From positions 1,116,001 through 1,180,000 of the forward strand of contig NZ_CP048810.1 of the NCBI RefSeq assembly GCF_013347965.1: a stretch of DNA of 64,000 bases, given 5' to 3'. The first letter of the stretch is position 1; each line of letters opens with the position of its first letter. Below the pieces are notes generated by a model. That model had not been told where the DNA came from and searched no databases. It was given only the letters and a program-made list of their open reading frames with translations. Made by a program: the position numbers and the translations under genes. Source of the DNA: Pseudomonas bijieensis. Lineage in GTDB: Bacteria > Pseudomonadota > Gammaproteobacteria > Pseudomonadales > Pseudomonadaceae. Shown here piece by piece: positions 34,412 to 43,126 of this stretch.

Positions 34412-34870
34412 TCATTCCAACAACCCGACCAGCCGCGGCTCGATCGCCTGTTCACTCACCTCAAGCAGCGCCAGCGTCACCGGTAACTTGAACCGCCGCC
34501 GGCCGGCGCTGCCAGGGTTGAGATAAAGCCGCTCGCCACGCCATTCGATCAGCGGTTTATGGGAATGGCCGGTGATCACCAGCCTCACGCCCGGGTCGAG
34601 TGCTGCCGGCACATCCGCGAGGTCATGGACCAATAGGACCTGCCACCCCCCCAGGTCGAATTGCAGGCAATCGGCAAGGTGCCCTGCCCACTCGGCCTCC
34701 AGGTCGTTGTTTCCGCGCACCACGTGCAGCTCGCCGATGGCAGCCAGGGCGTCGAGGATTTCCGGGCTGCCGATATCGCCGGCATGAATGATCCGCTCAC
34801 AGCCTTGCAGCGCGGCAAGCGCTTCGGGGCGCAGCAGGCCGTGGGTATCGGAAATGACGCCAACTTTCAT
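34412..34870 (-). CDS. YfcE/MJ0936-type metallophosphoesterase
   Basis: A 152-residue calcineurin-like phosphodiesterase with the complete metal motif series: GVISDTHG (DxH), HAGDIG (GDxx), RGNND (GNxD/E), VHDL and GHSH. Small proteins of this type hydrolyse phosphodiesters such as bis-p-nitrophenyl phosphate in vitro; the cellular substrate is uncertain. It is monocistronic and convergent with the preceding gene. Confidence 0.88.
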   Translation of the reverse strand: MKVGVISDTHGLLRPEALAALQGCERIIHAGDIGSPEILDALAAIGELHVVRGNNDLEAEWAGHLADCLQFDLGGWQVLLVHDLADVPAALDPGVRLVITGHSHKPLIEWRGERLYLNPGSAGRRRFKLPVTLALLEVSEQAIEPRLVGLLE

Positions 34871-34991
34871 GAAACCTTTCTCCCCAATCGTGTGTCGCCG
34901 GTTATACCTGCCTCGTCGCAGCTAGCTAACGTGCTGAAATCGAATAAGATAGGCTTCGCATCAATAGTGCGCAGACCCGTCGTAAAAGGAA

Positions 34992-36566
34992 ATGTTGATG
35001 CTCGGACGCAAACGGCCAGAGCCAAAGATCGAAAGCTCTGATGAAGCCTTTTCCCCCCAAGCAGTCCGGGCCGGAGCGGCATTGCGCCTGACCGTGAGCT
35101 TCATGCTGGTAGTCATCATCGCCTTCCTGGCCGTCGAAGGCTGGCGGACCTGGCGCGACTACCGCGCCGCTTTTGCGTCTGCCCGGGATTCGGTGACGAA
35201 CCTGGCACGGGCGACGGCCCAGCACGCCGAAGATACCATTCGACAAGTGGATGTGGTCACCGCTGCCCTCGCCGAACGCGTGGAGGGCGACGGCCTGCAG
35301 AACCTGGACGTGCCGCGCATCCATAAGCTATTGGTGCAGCAGGCCGCGATCATGCCGCAACTGCACGGGTTGTTTATCTATGGCCCGGACGGTCAGTGGC
35401 TGGTAACGGACAAGGAAAACATTCCGGAGCCGGCGAACAATGCCGACCGCGACTACTTCCAGTATCACCGTACTCACGAGGACCGAAGCGTGCGCATCGG
35501 CACAGTGATCAAGAGCCGATCCACCAACGACCTGATCATCCCTGTCTCCCGGCGCTTGAACAATCCCGACGGCTCATTCGCCGGTGTGCTGCTCGGAACG
35601 GTCAAGGTCAGCTATTTCGTCGATTACTACGGTGACTTCAAGATCGATGACAAAGGGGCGCTGGTCCTGGCGACACGCAGCGGAACGATTCTGGTGCGCC
35701 GTCCTTTCGTCGCCTCGGTGATTGGCAAGAGCCTGGTCAATAGCGTGATCTTCAGGAACTACTTGCCCACGTCGAATCAGGGCGTCGCGGAGGCCAGGGC
35801 CGTCGTCGACGATACCGAGCGGCTGTATGGCTATCGCGCCTTGACCACCTATCCGCTGGTGGTGGAAGCCGGCTTGTCCCGCGAATCGATCATCGCGCCC
35901 TGGCGCCGCGACTTGCTCAAGACCGGTCTGGTGCTGATTTTCCTGATCGCGGTACTGGTGGGCTTCGGGCTCATCGTATTGAGCCAACTGCGCTACCGCA
36001 TGACCATGGAGAAGCAGATTCGCAGCGCCCACCAGGCCATGCGCGACATGGCGCTGACCGACAGCCTGACCGGGCTGGGCAACCGCAGGCGGCTGGACAT
36101 CGCCCTGGCCGATGAACTGCGCCTGGCCAGGCGCCAGGGTTCGTCCCTGGCCCTGATCATGCTCGACGTCGATTACTTCAAGCGTTTCAACGACCGGTAC
36201 GGCCATGCCGCCGGCGATGATTGCCTGCGGGCGATTGCCGCCGCGATCGGGCAGACCATCAAAAGGCCGGCCGACCTGGCGGTCCGCTATGGCGGTGAAG
36301 AGTTCACCGTGTTGCTGCCAAACACCGACAGCGCCGGTGCCGCCAAGGTCGCCCAGCAAATCCTCAAAGCCGTCAGGGCCTTGAACATTGAACACGGCGA
36401 TCATCCGTTGGGCCTGGTGACTGTCAGCGCGGGCGTCACCACCAGCCAGCCGAGCGGCGAGGACGTCACCCCGGCCATGCTGATCAAGGCTGCCGACGCC
36501 TTCTTGTACCTGGCCAAGAACACCGGGCGAAACCGCTGGTGCAGCGCCGGCTCGACGCCGGAGTGA
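34992..36566 (+). CDS. membrane diguanylate cyclase with dCACHE sensor
   Basis: A 524-residue c-di-GMP synthase. A first membrane helix (LRLTVSFMLVVIIAFLAVEG, about 32-51) is followed by a periplasmic double-CACHE sensor of about 260 residues and a second helix (LVLIFLIAVLVGFGLIVL, about 315-335). The GGDEF domain has an active GGEEF at about residue 434, preceded five residues upstream by an RPAD inhibitory I-site (RxxD). It should therefore make c-di-GMP under product feedback in response to an external ligand. ATG 34992 and ATG 34998 are both possible; AAAGGA spacing favours 34998. Confidence 0.87.
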   Translation: MLMLGRKRPEPKIESSDEAFSPQAVRAGAALRLTVSFMLVVIIAFLAVEGWRTWRDYRAAFASARDSVTNLARATAQHAEDTIRQVDVVTAALAERVEGDGLQNLDVPRIHKLLVQQAAIMPQLHGLFIYGPDGQWLVTDKENIPEPANNADRDYFQYHRTHEDRSVRIGTVIKSRSTNDLIIPVSRRLNNPDGSFAGVLLGTVKVSYFVDYYGDFKIDDKGALVLATRSGTILVRRPFVASVIGKSLVNSVIFRNYLPTSNQGVAEARAVVDDTERLYGYRALTTYPLVVEAGLSRESIIAPWRRDLLKTGLVLIFLIAVLVGFGLIVLSQLRYRMTMEKQIRSAHQAMRDMALTDSLTGLGNRRRLDIALADELRLARRQGSSLALIMLDVDYFKRFNDRYGHAAGDDCLRAIAAAIGQTIKRPADLAVRYGGEEFTVLLPNTDSAGAAKVAQQILKAVRALNIEHGDHPLGLVTVSAGVTTSQPSGEDVTPAMLIKAADAFLYLAKNTGRNRWCSAGSTPE

Positions 36567-36684
36567 GCCTCGCGGGAGCGCCGCGCATCGGTCAGGATCG
36601 TGCAAACCCAAGGCCACAGGTGCCGACCAGGCGCCTGGCGGCTACAATGCTCGCTTCGTCCGTGACCAGCCTGATAAAAAATAC

Positions 36685-38685
36685 ATGTCCTTGCCCAAAC
36701 ATCATCTGGAATTGCTCAGCCCCGCCCGCGACGTGACCATCGCCCGCGAGGCCATCCTGCATGGCGCCGACGCCGTGTACATCGGTGGCCCGAGTTTCGG
36801 CGCGCGTCATAACGCCTGCAACGAGGTGGGCGATATCGCCCGGCTGGTGGAGTTCGCCCATCGCTACCACGCCCGGGTGTTCACCACGATCAATACCATC
36901 CTGCACGACAATGAACTGGAGCCGGCCCGCCAGCTGATCCACCAACTGTACGACGCCGGCGTCGACGCACTGATCGTCCAGGACCTGGGGGTGATGGAGC
37001 TGGATATCCCGCCCATCGAGCTGCACGCCAGCACCCAGACCGACATCCGCACCCTGGCTCGGGCAAAGTTTCTCGACCAGGCCGGTTTCTCGCAACTGGT
37101 CCTGGCCCGTGAGCTGAACCTGCAGGAAATCCGTGCCATCGCCGACGAAACCGAAGCGGCCATCGAGTTTTTCATCCACGGTGCGCTGTGCGTGGCCTTT
37201 TCCGGCCAATGCAACATCTCCCACGCCCAGAACGGCCGCAGCGCCAACCGTGGCGACTGCTCCCAGGCCTGTCGCCTGCCCTACACCCTCAAGGATGACC
37301 AGGGTCGCGTGGTCGCCTATGAAAAACACCTGCTGTCGATGAAAGACAACAACCAGAGCGCCAATATCCGCGCCCTGGTCGAAGCCGGCGTGCGTTCGTT
37401 CAAGATCGAAGGGCGCTACAAGGACATGGGCTATGTGAAGAACATCACCGCCTATTACCGCCAGCGCCTGGACGATGTCCTCGAAGACCGCCCGGACCTG
37501 GCCCGCGCCTCCAGCGGCCGTACCGCGCACTTCTTCGTCCCCGATCCGGACAAGACCTTCCACCGTGGCAGCACCGACTATTTCGTCAGCGAGCGCAAGA
37601 TCGACATCGGCGCCTTCGATTCGCCAACGTTCACTGGCGTGCCGGTGGGCGTGGTGGAGAAAGTCGGCAAGCGCGACCTGCAAGTGGTGACCTTCGATCC
37701 GCTGTCCAACGGCGATGGGCTCAACGTGCTGGTCAAGCGCGAAGTCGTCGGTTTCCGCGCCAACATCGCCGAGCCCAAGGGTGAATTCGAAGAGGACGGC
37801 CAGAAGCGTTACCGCTACCGCGTCGAACCCAACGAGATGCCGGCGGGCATGTACCAGTTGCGCCCCAACCATCCGTTGAGCCGCAACCTGGATCACAACT
37901 GGCAGCAAGCCTTGCTCAAGACCTCCTCCGAGCGCCGGGTCGGCCTGGCCTGGGTTGCGCGCCTGAGTGAAGCGCGCCTGGAACTGACCGCTACCAGCGA
38001 GGAAGGCATCAGCGCCAGCGTCACCCTGGACGGGCCGTTCGGCCTGGCCAACAAGCCGGAACAAGCCCTGGAACAATTGCATGACCTGCTTGGTCAGCTG
38101 GGCACCACCGAGTACCACGCCACCGCAATCGAGCTGGATGCGCCCCAGGCGTTCTTCATCCCCAACTCGCAGCTCAAGGCGTTGCGCCGTGAAGCCATCG
38201 AAGCCCTCACCGCCGCCCGCATCGAGGCCCACCCACGCGGTGGCCGCAAGGCCGAGACCAGCCCGCCGCCGGTGTACCCGGAGTCGCACCTGTCGTTCCT
38301 GGCCAACGTCTACAACCAGAAGGCCCGGGATTTCTATCACCGCCACGGGGTCAAGTTGATCGACGCCGCGTTCGAGGCCCATGAAGAGACCGGTGAAGTG
38401 CCGGTGATGATCACCAAGCACTGCCTGCGCTTCTCGTTCAACCTCTGCCCCAAGCAGGCCAAGGGCGTCACCGGCGTGCGCACCAAGGTCGCGCCAATGC
38501 AACTGATCCACGGTGATGAAGTGCTGACGCTGAAGTTCGACTGCAAACCCTGCGAAATGCACGTGGTCGGCAAGATCAAGGGGCACATCCTTGACCTGCC
38601 ATTGCCCGGTAGCACGGCGCAGCCCGTGGTCGGCTACATCAGCCCTGAAGACCTGCTCAAGACGATCCCCCGCGCACCGCATTAA
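36685..38685 (+). CDS. rlhA: U32 peptidase-family protein RlhA (23S rRNA hydroxylation)
   Basis: A 666-residue U32-family protein, close in length to E. coli RlhA/YdcP (about 653) and longer than TrhP/YegQ (about 450). The N-terminal U32 domain shows LLSPARDVTIAREAILHGAD and the conserved cysteine region FSGQCNISHAQNGRS...GDCSQACR. A C-terminal DUF3656-type extension carries further cysteines (CLRFSFNLCP and FDCKPCEMHV). RlhA is needed for hydroxylation of C2501 in 23S rRNA. It is monocistronic in context. Confidence 0.85.
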   Translation: MSLPKHHLELLSPARDVTIAREAILHGADAVYIGGPSFGARHNACNEVGDIARLVEFAHRYHARVFTTINTILHDNELEPARQLIHQLYDAGVDALIVQDLGVMELDIPPIELHASTQTDIRTLARAKFLDQAGFSQLVLARELNLQEIRAIADETEAAIEFFIHGALCVAFSGQCNISHAQNGRSANRGDCSQACRLPYTLKDDQGRVVAYEKHLLSMKDNNQSANIRALVEAGVRSFKIEGRYKDMGYVKNITAYYRQRLDDVLEDRPDLARASSGRTAHFFVPDPDKTFHRGSTDYFVSERKIDIGAFDSPTFTGVPVGVVEKVGKRDLQVVTFDPLSNGDGLNVLVKREVVGFRANIAEPKGEFEEDGQKRYRYRVEPNEMPAGMYQLRPNHPLSRNLDHNWQQALLKTSSERRVGLAWVARLSEARLELTATSEEGISASVTLDGPFGLANKPEQALEQLHDLLGQLGTTEYHATAIELDAPQAFFIPNSQLKALRREAIEALTAARIEAHPRGGRKAETSPPPVYPESHLSFLANVYNQKARDFYHRHGVKLIDAAFEAHEETGEVPVMITKHCLRFSFNLCPKQAKGVTGVRTKVAPMQLIHGDEVLTLKFDCKPCEMHVVGKIKGHILDLPLPGSTAQPVVGYISPEDLLKTIPRAPH

Positions 38686-38695
38686 GCATGAGCAA

Positions 38696-38845
38696 TGTGG
38701 GAGCTTGCTCCCACATTGGGCTGAGGGTGTTCACTACACTTATGAACAGATCCCTTGTGGGAGCGAGCCTGCTCGCGATAGCGGTGGGCCAGCTTGTAGA
38801 GAGACTGACCGGACCACCGTCATCGCGAGCAGGCTCGCTCCCACA
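38696..38845. repeat. short palindrome plus REPIN (GAGCGAGC family)
   Basis: A compact TGTGGGAGCTTGCTCCCACA palindrome at 38696-38714 (a REP collapsed to its core) precedes a full REPIN, TGTGGGAGCGAGCCTGCTCG at 38756 and its inverse ending at 38845. The remaining 190 bp up to the dipeptidase start (39040) has no gene and probably holds its promoter. Confidence 0.85.
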
Positions 38846-39039
38846 GGTCCAACATTCAACTCAGACCAGATGGGTGCCAGCTCTCCCACACTGTTTTTCA
38901 TTTCTGCGCCGTTTTTGCCTCACTGTGCGACAGATTCCCCCGCAAGACTCCCCTACCCCGCACTCGCCTGTTAGGTTGTAAATGTTTGTGTCACAAATCA
39001 GACACTTAACCCCTACAGCCTGCAAAGGAATGCCCAGCA

Positions 39040-40779
39040 ATGGACTTCTCGCTCAAACACCTGGCCATGGCCACCCTGATGCTGTCCAGCCTCGCATCGA
39101 TGACCACGCCGGCCTTCGCCAACATCACCGCCCAACAAAGCGCGGCCATCGTCAAAACCTTCTCTGACACCTCAGTCACGGATTTCCGGCAGTTCCTGGC
39201 AAGCGTGGCCAAGAGCGACCTGGCCAACACCGCCAACCTCGGCCCGGCCATCGATGCCTTCGTCGCTAACAAAACCCTTTCGGCTGAACAGCAGAACGAA
39301 ATCCATCGCCTGCTGGGCCTCTATGCCCGAGTGAAGTACGGCAACGCAGCCACCGAGACGCTGAAGGAACTGGTCGCCATCCCGACCTTTCGCAAGGACG
39401 GCGTAGCCCAGCACGAGAACCCGGAGTTCCTCAAGATCGCCGCCAAGATCAAAAGCCTGGCCGAGTCTTTCAACCTGAACTTCCGCAACGTCGACAACCG
39501 CGTCTATGAGATTTCCCTCGACGGCAGCGGCGACGAAGTCGTGGGCATTCACGCCCATGCCGATGTGGTGCCGGTGACGCCGGAAAACTGGGTGCTCAAG
39601 GACGGCACCCGTCTCGATCCGTTCAAGGTCACCCTGGTGGGCGACCGCATGTATGGCCGCGGCACCGAGGATGACAAGAACGGTATCGTCGTGGCGCTCT
39701 ACGCCATGAAAATCATCAAGGAAGAGAAACTGCCGCTGGCGCGCAATTTCAAGCTGCTGGTCGACACCACCGAGGAAACCACTGGCGACGCGATCCCCTA
39801 TTACTTCGAACGCAACCCGACGCCCAGCTACAACCTGGCGCTGGATGGCGGCTACCCCGTGATCATTGCCGAGAAAGGCTACGGTACCGTCATGGCGAAC
39901 TTCACCCGGCGTGCCGCACAGGGCAAGGGAGCAGAAATTACCGCGCTGACGGGCGGTCTGGCGACCAATCAGATTCCGTCGACCTCCGTTGCCACCTTCG
40001 CCAGCGACAAGCCCGCCGAACTGGCCGCCAGCCTGCTCAAAGCCGCGACCGACTATACCAAGCGTAACGGTGGCAACTTCGAAGTGAGCACTCAGGTCGT
40101 CGGCAAGGACGTCAAGCTGACCTTCACCGGCGTTTCCGCGCACTCCTCCGAACCCGAATCCGGCGTCAACCCGGTGGCGAGGATGCTGGACTTCATCAAC
40201 AGCCTCGACGGCAAGGTCGCACTCAAGCACAACCACATCACCGACGCCGCTCGCTACGCCGCCGACAACTGGGGCCTGGACTACCTGGGTAGCAAACTGG
40301 GGATTGGCTTTTCCGATGCCTTCATGGGCCCGCTGACCGCGTCCCTGACCTACGTTGGCATGGATGAAAAAACCTTCAAGCTGGCGGTCAACCTGCGAGT
40401 GCCAGTCGGCAAGACCCCCGAGGCCCTCAAGACTGAAATTGCCGACAAGCTGGCCGCCTGGAGCAAGAAGTCCCACGTTGCGGTGGCCTTCGACTGTTCC
40501 GTTGACGCGCCGATGTACCGCAACCCCGAGGGTGAATGGGTCAAGGCCCTGTTGGCCGTCGCCACTGAGAATCTCGGCATGGAACACAAATACGGCACCT
40601 CCGCTGGCGCCACGTCGGTCCACGACTTGCCCAACGGCGTGCAGTTCGGCCTGGCGATGCCCGACGTCAAGTACACCGGCCACAACGACAACGAGTTCAA
40701 GACGGTCGAGCAGTTCCTGTTGGACTTGCAGATCGTGACTGAGATGATGGGACGGATCGGGCAGTTGCCGAAGCTCTGA
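39040..40779 (+). CDS. exported M20 family dipeptidase
   Basis: A 579-residue M20 metallopeptidase with an N-terminal signal peptide (LAMATLMLSSLASMTTPAFA, cleaved before NITAQQ). Zinc and catalytic motifs: VGIHAHADVVPVT, GRGTEDDKNGIVVALYAM and DTTEETTGDAIPYYF. The lid domain spans roughly residues 280-450. PepV-like dipeptidases are usually cytosolic; this one should act in the periplasm, supplying amino acids from peptides. It stands alone between REPINs. Confidence 0.85.
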   Translation: MDFSLKHLAMATLMLSSLASMTTPAFANITAQQSAAIVKTFSDTSVTDFRQFLASVAKSDLANTANLGPAIDAFVANKTLSAEQQNEIHRLLGLYARVKYGNAATETLKELVAIPTFRKDGVAQHENPEFLKIAAKIKSLAESFNLNFRNVDNRVYEISLDGSGDEVVGIHAHADVVPVTPENWVLKDGTRLDPFKVTLVGDRMYGRGTEDDKNGIVVALYAMKIIKEEKLPLARNFKLLVDTTEETTGDAIPYYFERNPTPSYNLALDGGYPVIIAEKGYGTVMANFTRRAAQGKGAEITALTGGLATNQIPSTSVATFASDKPAELAASLLKAATDYTKRNGGNFEVSTQVVGKDVKLTFTGVSAHSSEPESGVNPVARMLDFINSLDGKVALKHNHITDAARYAADNWGLDYLGSKLGIGFSDAFMGPLTASLTYVGMDEKTFKLAVNLRVPVGKTPEALKTEIADKLAAWSKKSHVAVAFDCSVDAPMYRNPEGEWVKALLAVATENLGMEHKYGTSAGATSVHDLPNGVQFGLAMPDVKYTGHNDNEFKTVEQFLLDLQIVTEMMGRIGQLPKL

Positions 40780-40822
40780 TCGGCCCAGCACGGGACCGTT
40801 ATCAAGGTCTGTTGGTTTTCAT

Positions 40823-40915
40823 TGTGGCGAGGGGATTTATCCCCGTTGGGCTGCGCAGCAGCCCCAGGATGTTGCGGTCGCTGCGCAACCGAGCGGGAAA
40901 GTCCCCTCGCCACAG
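40823..40915. repeat. REPIN (GGCGAGGGGATTTATCCCC family, diverged)
   Basis: TGTGGCGAGGGGATTTATCC at 40823 faces a diverged arm GCGGGAAAGTCCCCTCGCCA ending at 40915. It lies between the converging dipeptidase and DUF3079 genes. Confidence 0.8.
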
Positions 40916-40922
40916 CTTTATT

Positions 40923-41150
40923 TCATTCCTTCAGGTGGGTTGCGCTTGGGTCAATGACCTTGGCGGTAATGTCCACCAGCTCCAGCCCCCAATCCCCATG
41001 CAGGTACCAGTCCTCCCCGATCATCTCGGCCGGGTGCATCGTGCGATCGGCACCGTTGCCACAGGCCAGCGCACTGGTCGGACAGTAACGATCACAGCCC
41101 CAGCAAATGCGCTCGGGATGTTTGGGACTGATGGGAAAAGGCTTTGCCAT
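40923..41150 (-). CDS. small DUF3079-type Cys-rich protein
   Basis: A 75-residue protein with four cysteines, three of them in CWGCDRYCP (CxxCxxxC) and one in ALACGNG, reminiscent of a metal or Fe-S binding knuckle. The rest, TMHPAEMIGEDWYLHGDW, is strongly conserved-looking. I believe this is DUF3079, a short Pseudomonas/Burkholderia family of unknown function. It is divergent from the iron-uptake operon, sharing a 203-bp region with the Fur-box-like site, so iron control of both genes is possible. Confidence 0.7.
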   Translation of the reverse strand: MAKPFPISPKHPERICWGCDRYCPTSALACGNGADRTMHPAEMIGEDWYLHGDWGLELVDITAKVIDPSATHLKE

Positions 41151-41275
41151 GACGACCCCTTGTGACCGATGGGTATACCCGCACCCTAGCGCGTCGGGGC
41201 CCTGCCTCCCTTGATCCCGATCAAGAACAGCCGCACGGCAGCGAACCGACGTTCGCCGATCAAAAATTCGCGCTG

Positions 41276-41301
41276 AAAATTGACAAGAATCATTATTATT
41301 C
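41276..41301. promoter_or_regulatory. Fur-box-like site upstream of ftrABCD
   Basis: AAAATTGACAAGAATCATTA followed by TTATTC lies about 53-78 bp before the first ftr start codon. The right part AATCATTATT matches 9 of 10 positions of the Fur consensus half AATCATTATC; the left half is weaker. TTGACA (41280-41285) could be the -35 element. Repression by Fur-Fe2+ is expected for an iron importer. Confidence 0.6.
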
Positions 41302-41353
41302 GCAGCAAAGCTTCCTAGACTCGGCCATCTCTAACGTCGTCCAGGAAGTCACC

Positions 41354-41884
41354 ATGCGTACCCTTGCTCCGCTGTCTCTCGCCCTGCTGTTTCTCGCACC
41401 GCTGGCCCAGGCCAAGGAATACCCCATCGGCGAACCGCAAATGTGCCCGGGGCTGGAGGTCGGTGCGGTGTATCTGCAGCCGATTGAAATGGCACCGGCC
41501 GGGATGATGCGGGCCACGGCCGATTCCGACGTGCACCTGGAAGCCGACATCCGCGCCACGGCGGACAACAAGCAGGGCTTCCAGGAAGGCAGTTTCGTGC
41601 CCTATCTCAATGTGTCGTTCCAACTGAAGAAACAAGGCAACGACACCGAGCTCAAGGGTGACTTCCACGCCATGGTCGCCAACGACGGGCCGCACTATGG
41701 CGACAACGTCAAACTGCTCGGCCCTGGCAAATATCAACTGACCTTCACCGTCCTGCCACCTGGCGGCCACGGCTCCCTCGGTCGTCATACCGACAAGGAA
41801 ACCGGTGTGGCACCCTGGTTCGACCGCTGCGAACTGCATTACGAATTCGTCTACGCCGGGATCGGTAAAAAAGGCGGGTACTGA
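41354..41884 (+). CDS. ftrA: periplasmic iron-uptake protein FtrA (P19/Tp34 family)
   Basis: A 176-residue exported protein: signal peptide LAPLSLALLFLAPLAQA, mature N-terminus KEYPIGEPQMCPGLEVGAVY. P19-family copper/iron ligand regions are visible (QPIEMAPAG, HLEADIRA, ANDGPHYGDNV and a later GGHGSLGRH). In Bordetella and Brucella, FtrA/P19 binds copper and iron and works with FtrB-D to import ferrous iron. It is the first gene of the operon, 2 bp before ftrB. Confidence 0.87.
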   Translation: MRTLAPLSLALLFLAPLAQAKEYPIGEPQMCPGLEVGAVYLQPIEMAPAGMMRATADSDVHLEADIRATADNKQGFQEGSFVPYLNVSFQLKKQGNDTELKGDFHAMVANDGPHYGDNVKLLGPGKYQLTFTVLPPGGHGSLGRHTDKETGVAPWFDRCELHYEFVYAGIGKKGGY

Positions 41885-41886
41885 GC

Positions 41887-42249
41887 ATGGGCCGCTCCTC
41901 CTGCCCCCGGCACATCGCGGCTCATCGACGCCTGGCCTGGTTGACGCTGGCCGGCTTGATGCTGCCCTCGATCGCCCATGCCGAACTGCCGACCTACGAG
42001 TTGAGCATCCGCGACGGGCATTTCACGCCGCCGCAACTGGAAGTGCCAGCCGGGCAACGCTTCAAGATCGTGCTGAAGAACGTCGGCCAGGGCCCGGCGG
42101 AGTTCGAAAGCACGCCATTGCGCGTAGAGAAAGTGCTCTCGCCCGGCGTCACCACCTTCGTGGTGATCCACCCGTTGCGCCCGGGGCACTATCCGTTTTT
42201 CGATGAATTCAATCCGCAACTGCCCGAGGGCGGGATTCTCGCCCGGTAA
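41887..42249 (+). CDS. ftrB: cupredoxin-like protein FtrB
   Basis: A 120-residue exported cupredoxin-domain protein. The signal sequence is LAWLTLAGLMLPSIAHA, and the barrel includes YELSIRDGHFTPPQLEVPAG and KVLSPGVTTFVVIHPLRPGHY. FtrB is thought to oxidise ferrous iron for the permease. Only 2 bp separate it from ftrA and 22 bp from ftrC. Confidence 0.85.
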   Translation: MGRSSCPRHIAAHRRLAWLTLAGLMLPSIAHAELPTYELSIRDGHFTPPQLEVPAGQRFKIVLKNVGQGPAEFESTPLRVEKVLSPGVTTFVVIHPLRPGHYPFFDEFNPQLPEGGILAR

Positions 42250-42271
42250 TCGGCCAGCAAGAGGCATTTGC

Positions 42272-43126
42272 ATGACTCAATCGATGTTTATTGTCTGGCG
42301 CGAAAGCGTCGAGGCGTTGTTGGTGATCGGGATTCTCCAGGCCTGGGTCAGCCGGCAGCAACAAGCCAGCCAACTGCTGCGCTACGTATGGGCCGGCGCG
42401 GCGCTGGGCTTACTGCTTTCCGGCGTGCTGGCCGGGCTGATCCTGCTGGCCGGCGAAGCCATGAGCGGTACCGCCAATGAATGGTTCCAGGCGTCGTTGG
42501 CCCTGGTCGCCAGCCTGCTGATCGTGCAGATGGTAGGCTGGATGCACCGGAACGCGCGGACGCTCAAGCATGACTTGACGCGCCACGCCGACCAGCGCCT
42601 GAGCCGCCAGGGCGGCCTCGGGCTGTTGCTGCTGGCGTTACTCGCCGTGAGCCGCGAAGGCAGTGAAACCGTGGTTTTCCTGTACGGTGCCGGCGCGCGC
42701 CTGCAAGGGCCGCAACTGGGCCTGTTCGCCGTCGGTGCGCTGGCCGGGCTGGTACTGTCGTTGCTGACCGTCTCCTTGTTGCACAGCAGTCGCCGGTTCA
42801 TCTCATGGCCGCGGTTCTTTGCCATCAGCGAAGCGATCCTGCTGCTGTTGGGCGCGGCGTTGCTGGTCAGTGGTATCGAGCGGGTCGGCGGGCAACTGCT
42901 TGCGATGGATTGGCCCGAGGCGGTGTATCGCGGCATTGGCGACGCATTGTGGGACAGCAGCGCGATACTCGACGACGGTCATGGTTTCGGTGGGTTCCTG
43001 GCGGATTTCACCGGCTATCGAGCCAGCCCGAGCGCGATGACACTGCTGGTGTGGCTGGGCTATTGGGGCTTAGTCGCGGGCTGGCTGCGTCCACGCAAGG
43101 CGGAAAACCTGCCATGCCCGACCTGA
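42272..43126 (+). CDS. ftrC: FTR1-family iron permease FtrC
   Basis: A 284-residue inner-membrane permease with seven hydrophobic segments and both REXXE iron-translocation motifs: RESVE at 10-14 and REGSE at 128-132. ATG 42272 follows AAGAGGC. It should move ferric iron, formed by the periplasmic FtrAB proteins, across the inner membrane. Its end overlaps ftrD by 13 bp. Confidence 0.9.
   Translation: MTQSMFIVWRESVEALLVIGILQAWVSRQQQASQLLRYVWAGAALGLLLSGVLAGLILLAGEAMSGTANEWFQASLALVASLLIVQMVGWMHRNARTLKHDLTRHADQRLSRQGGLGLLLLALLAVSREGSETVVFLYGAGARLQGPQLGLFAVGALAGLVLSLLTVSLLHSSRRFISWPRFFAISEAILLLLGAALLVSGIERVGGQLLAMDWPEAVYRGIGDALWDSSAILDDGHGFGGFLADFTGYRASPSAMTLLVWLGYWGLVAGWLRPRKAENLPCPT

Noticed and set aside
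36592..38682. 696-codon open frame antisense to rlhA
   Set aside because: It is the complement of a well-conserved U32 protein gene and shows no domain; a typical artefact of GC-rich coding DNA.
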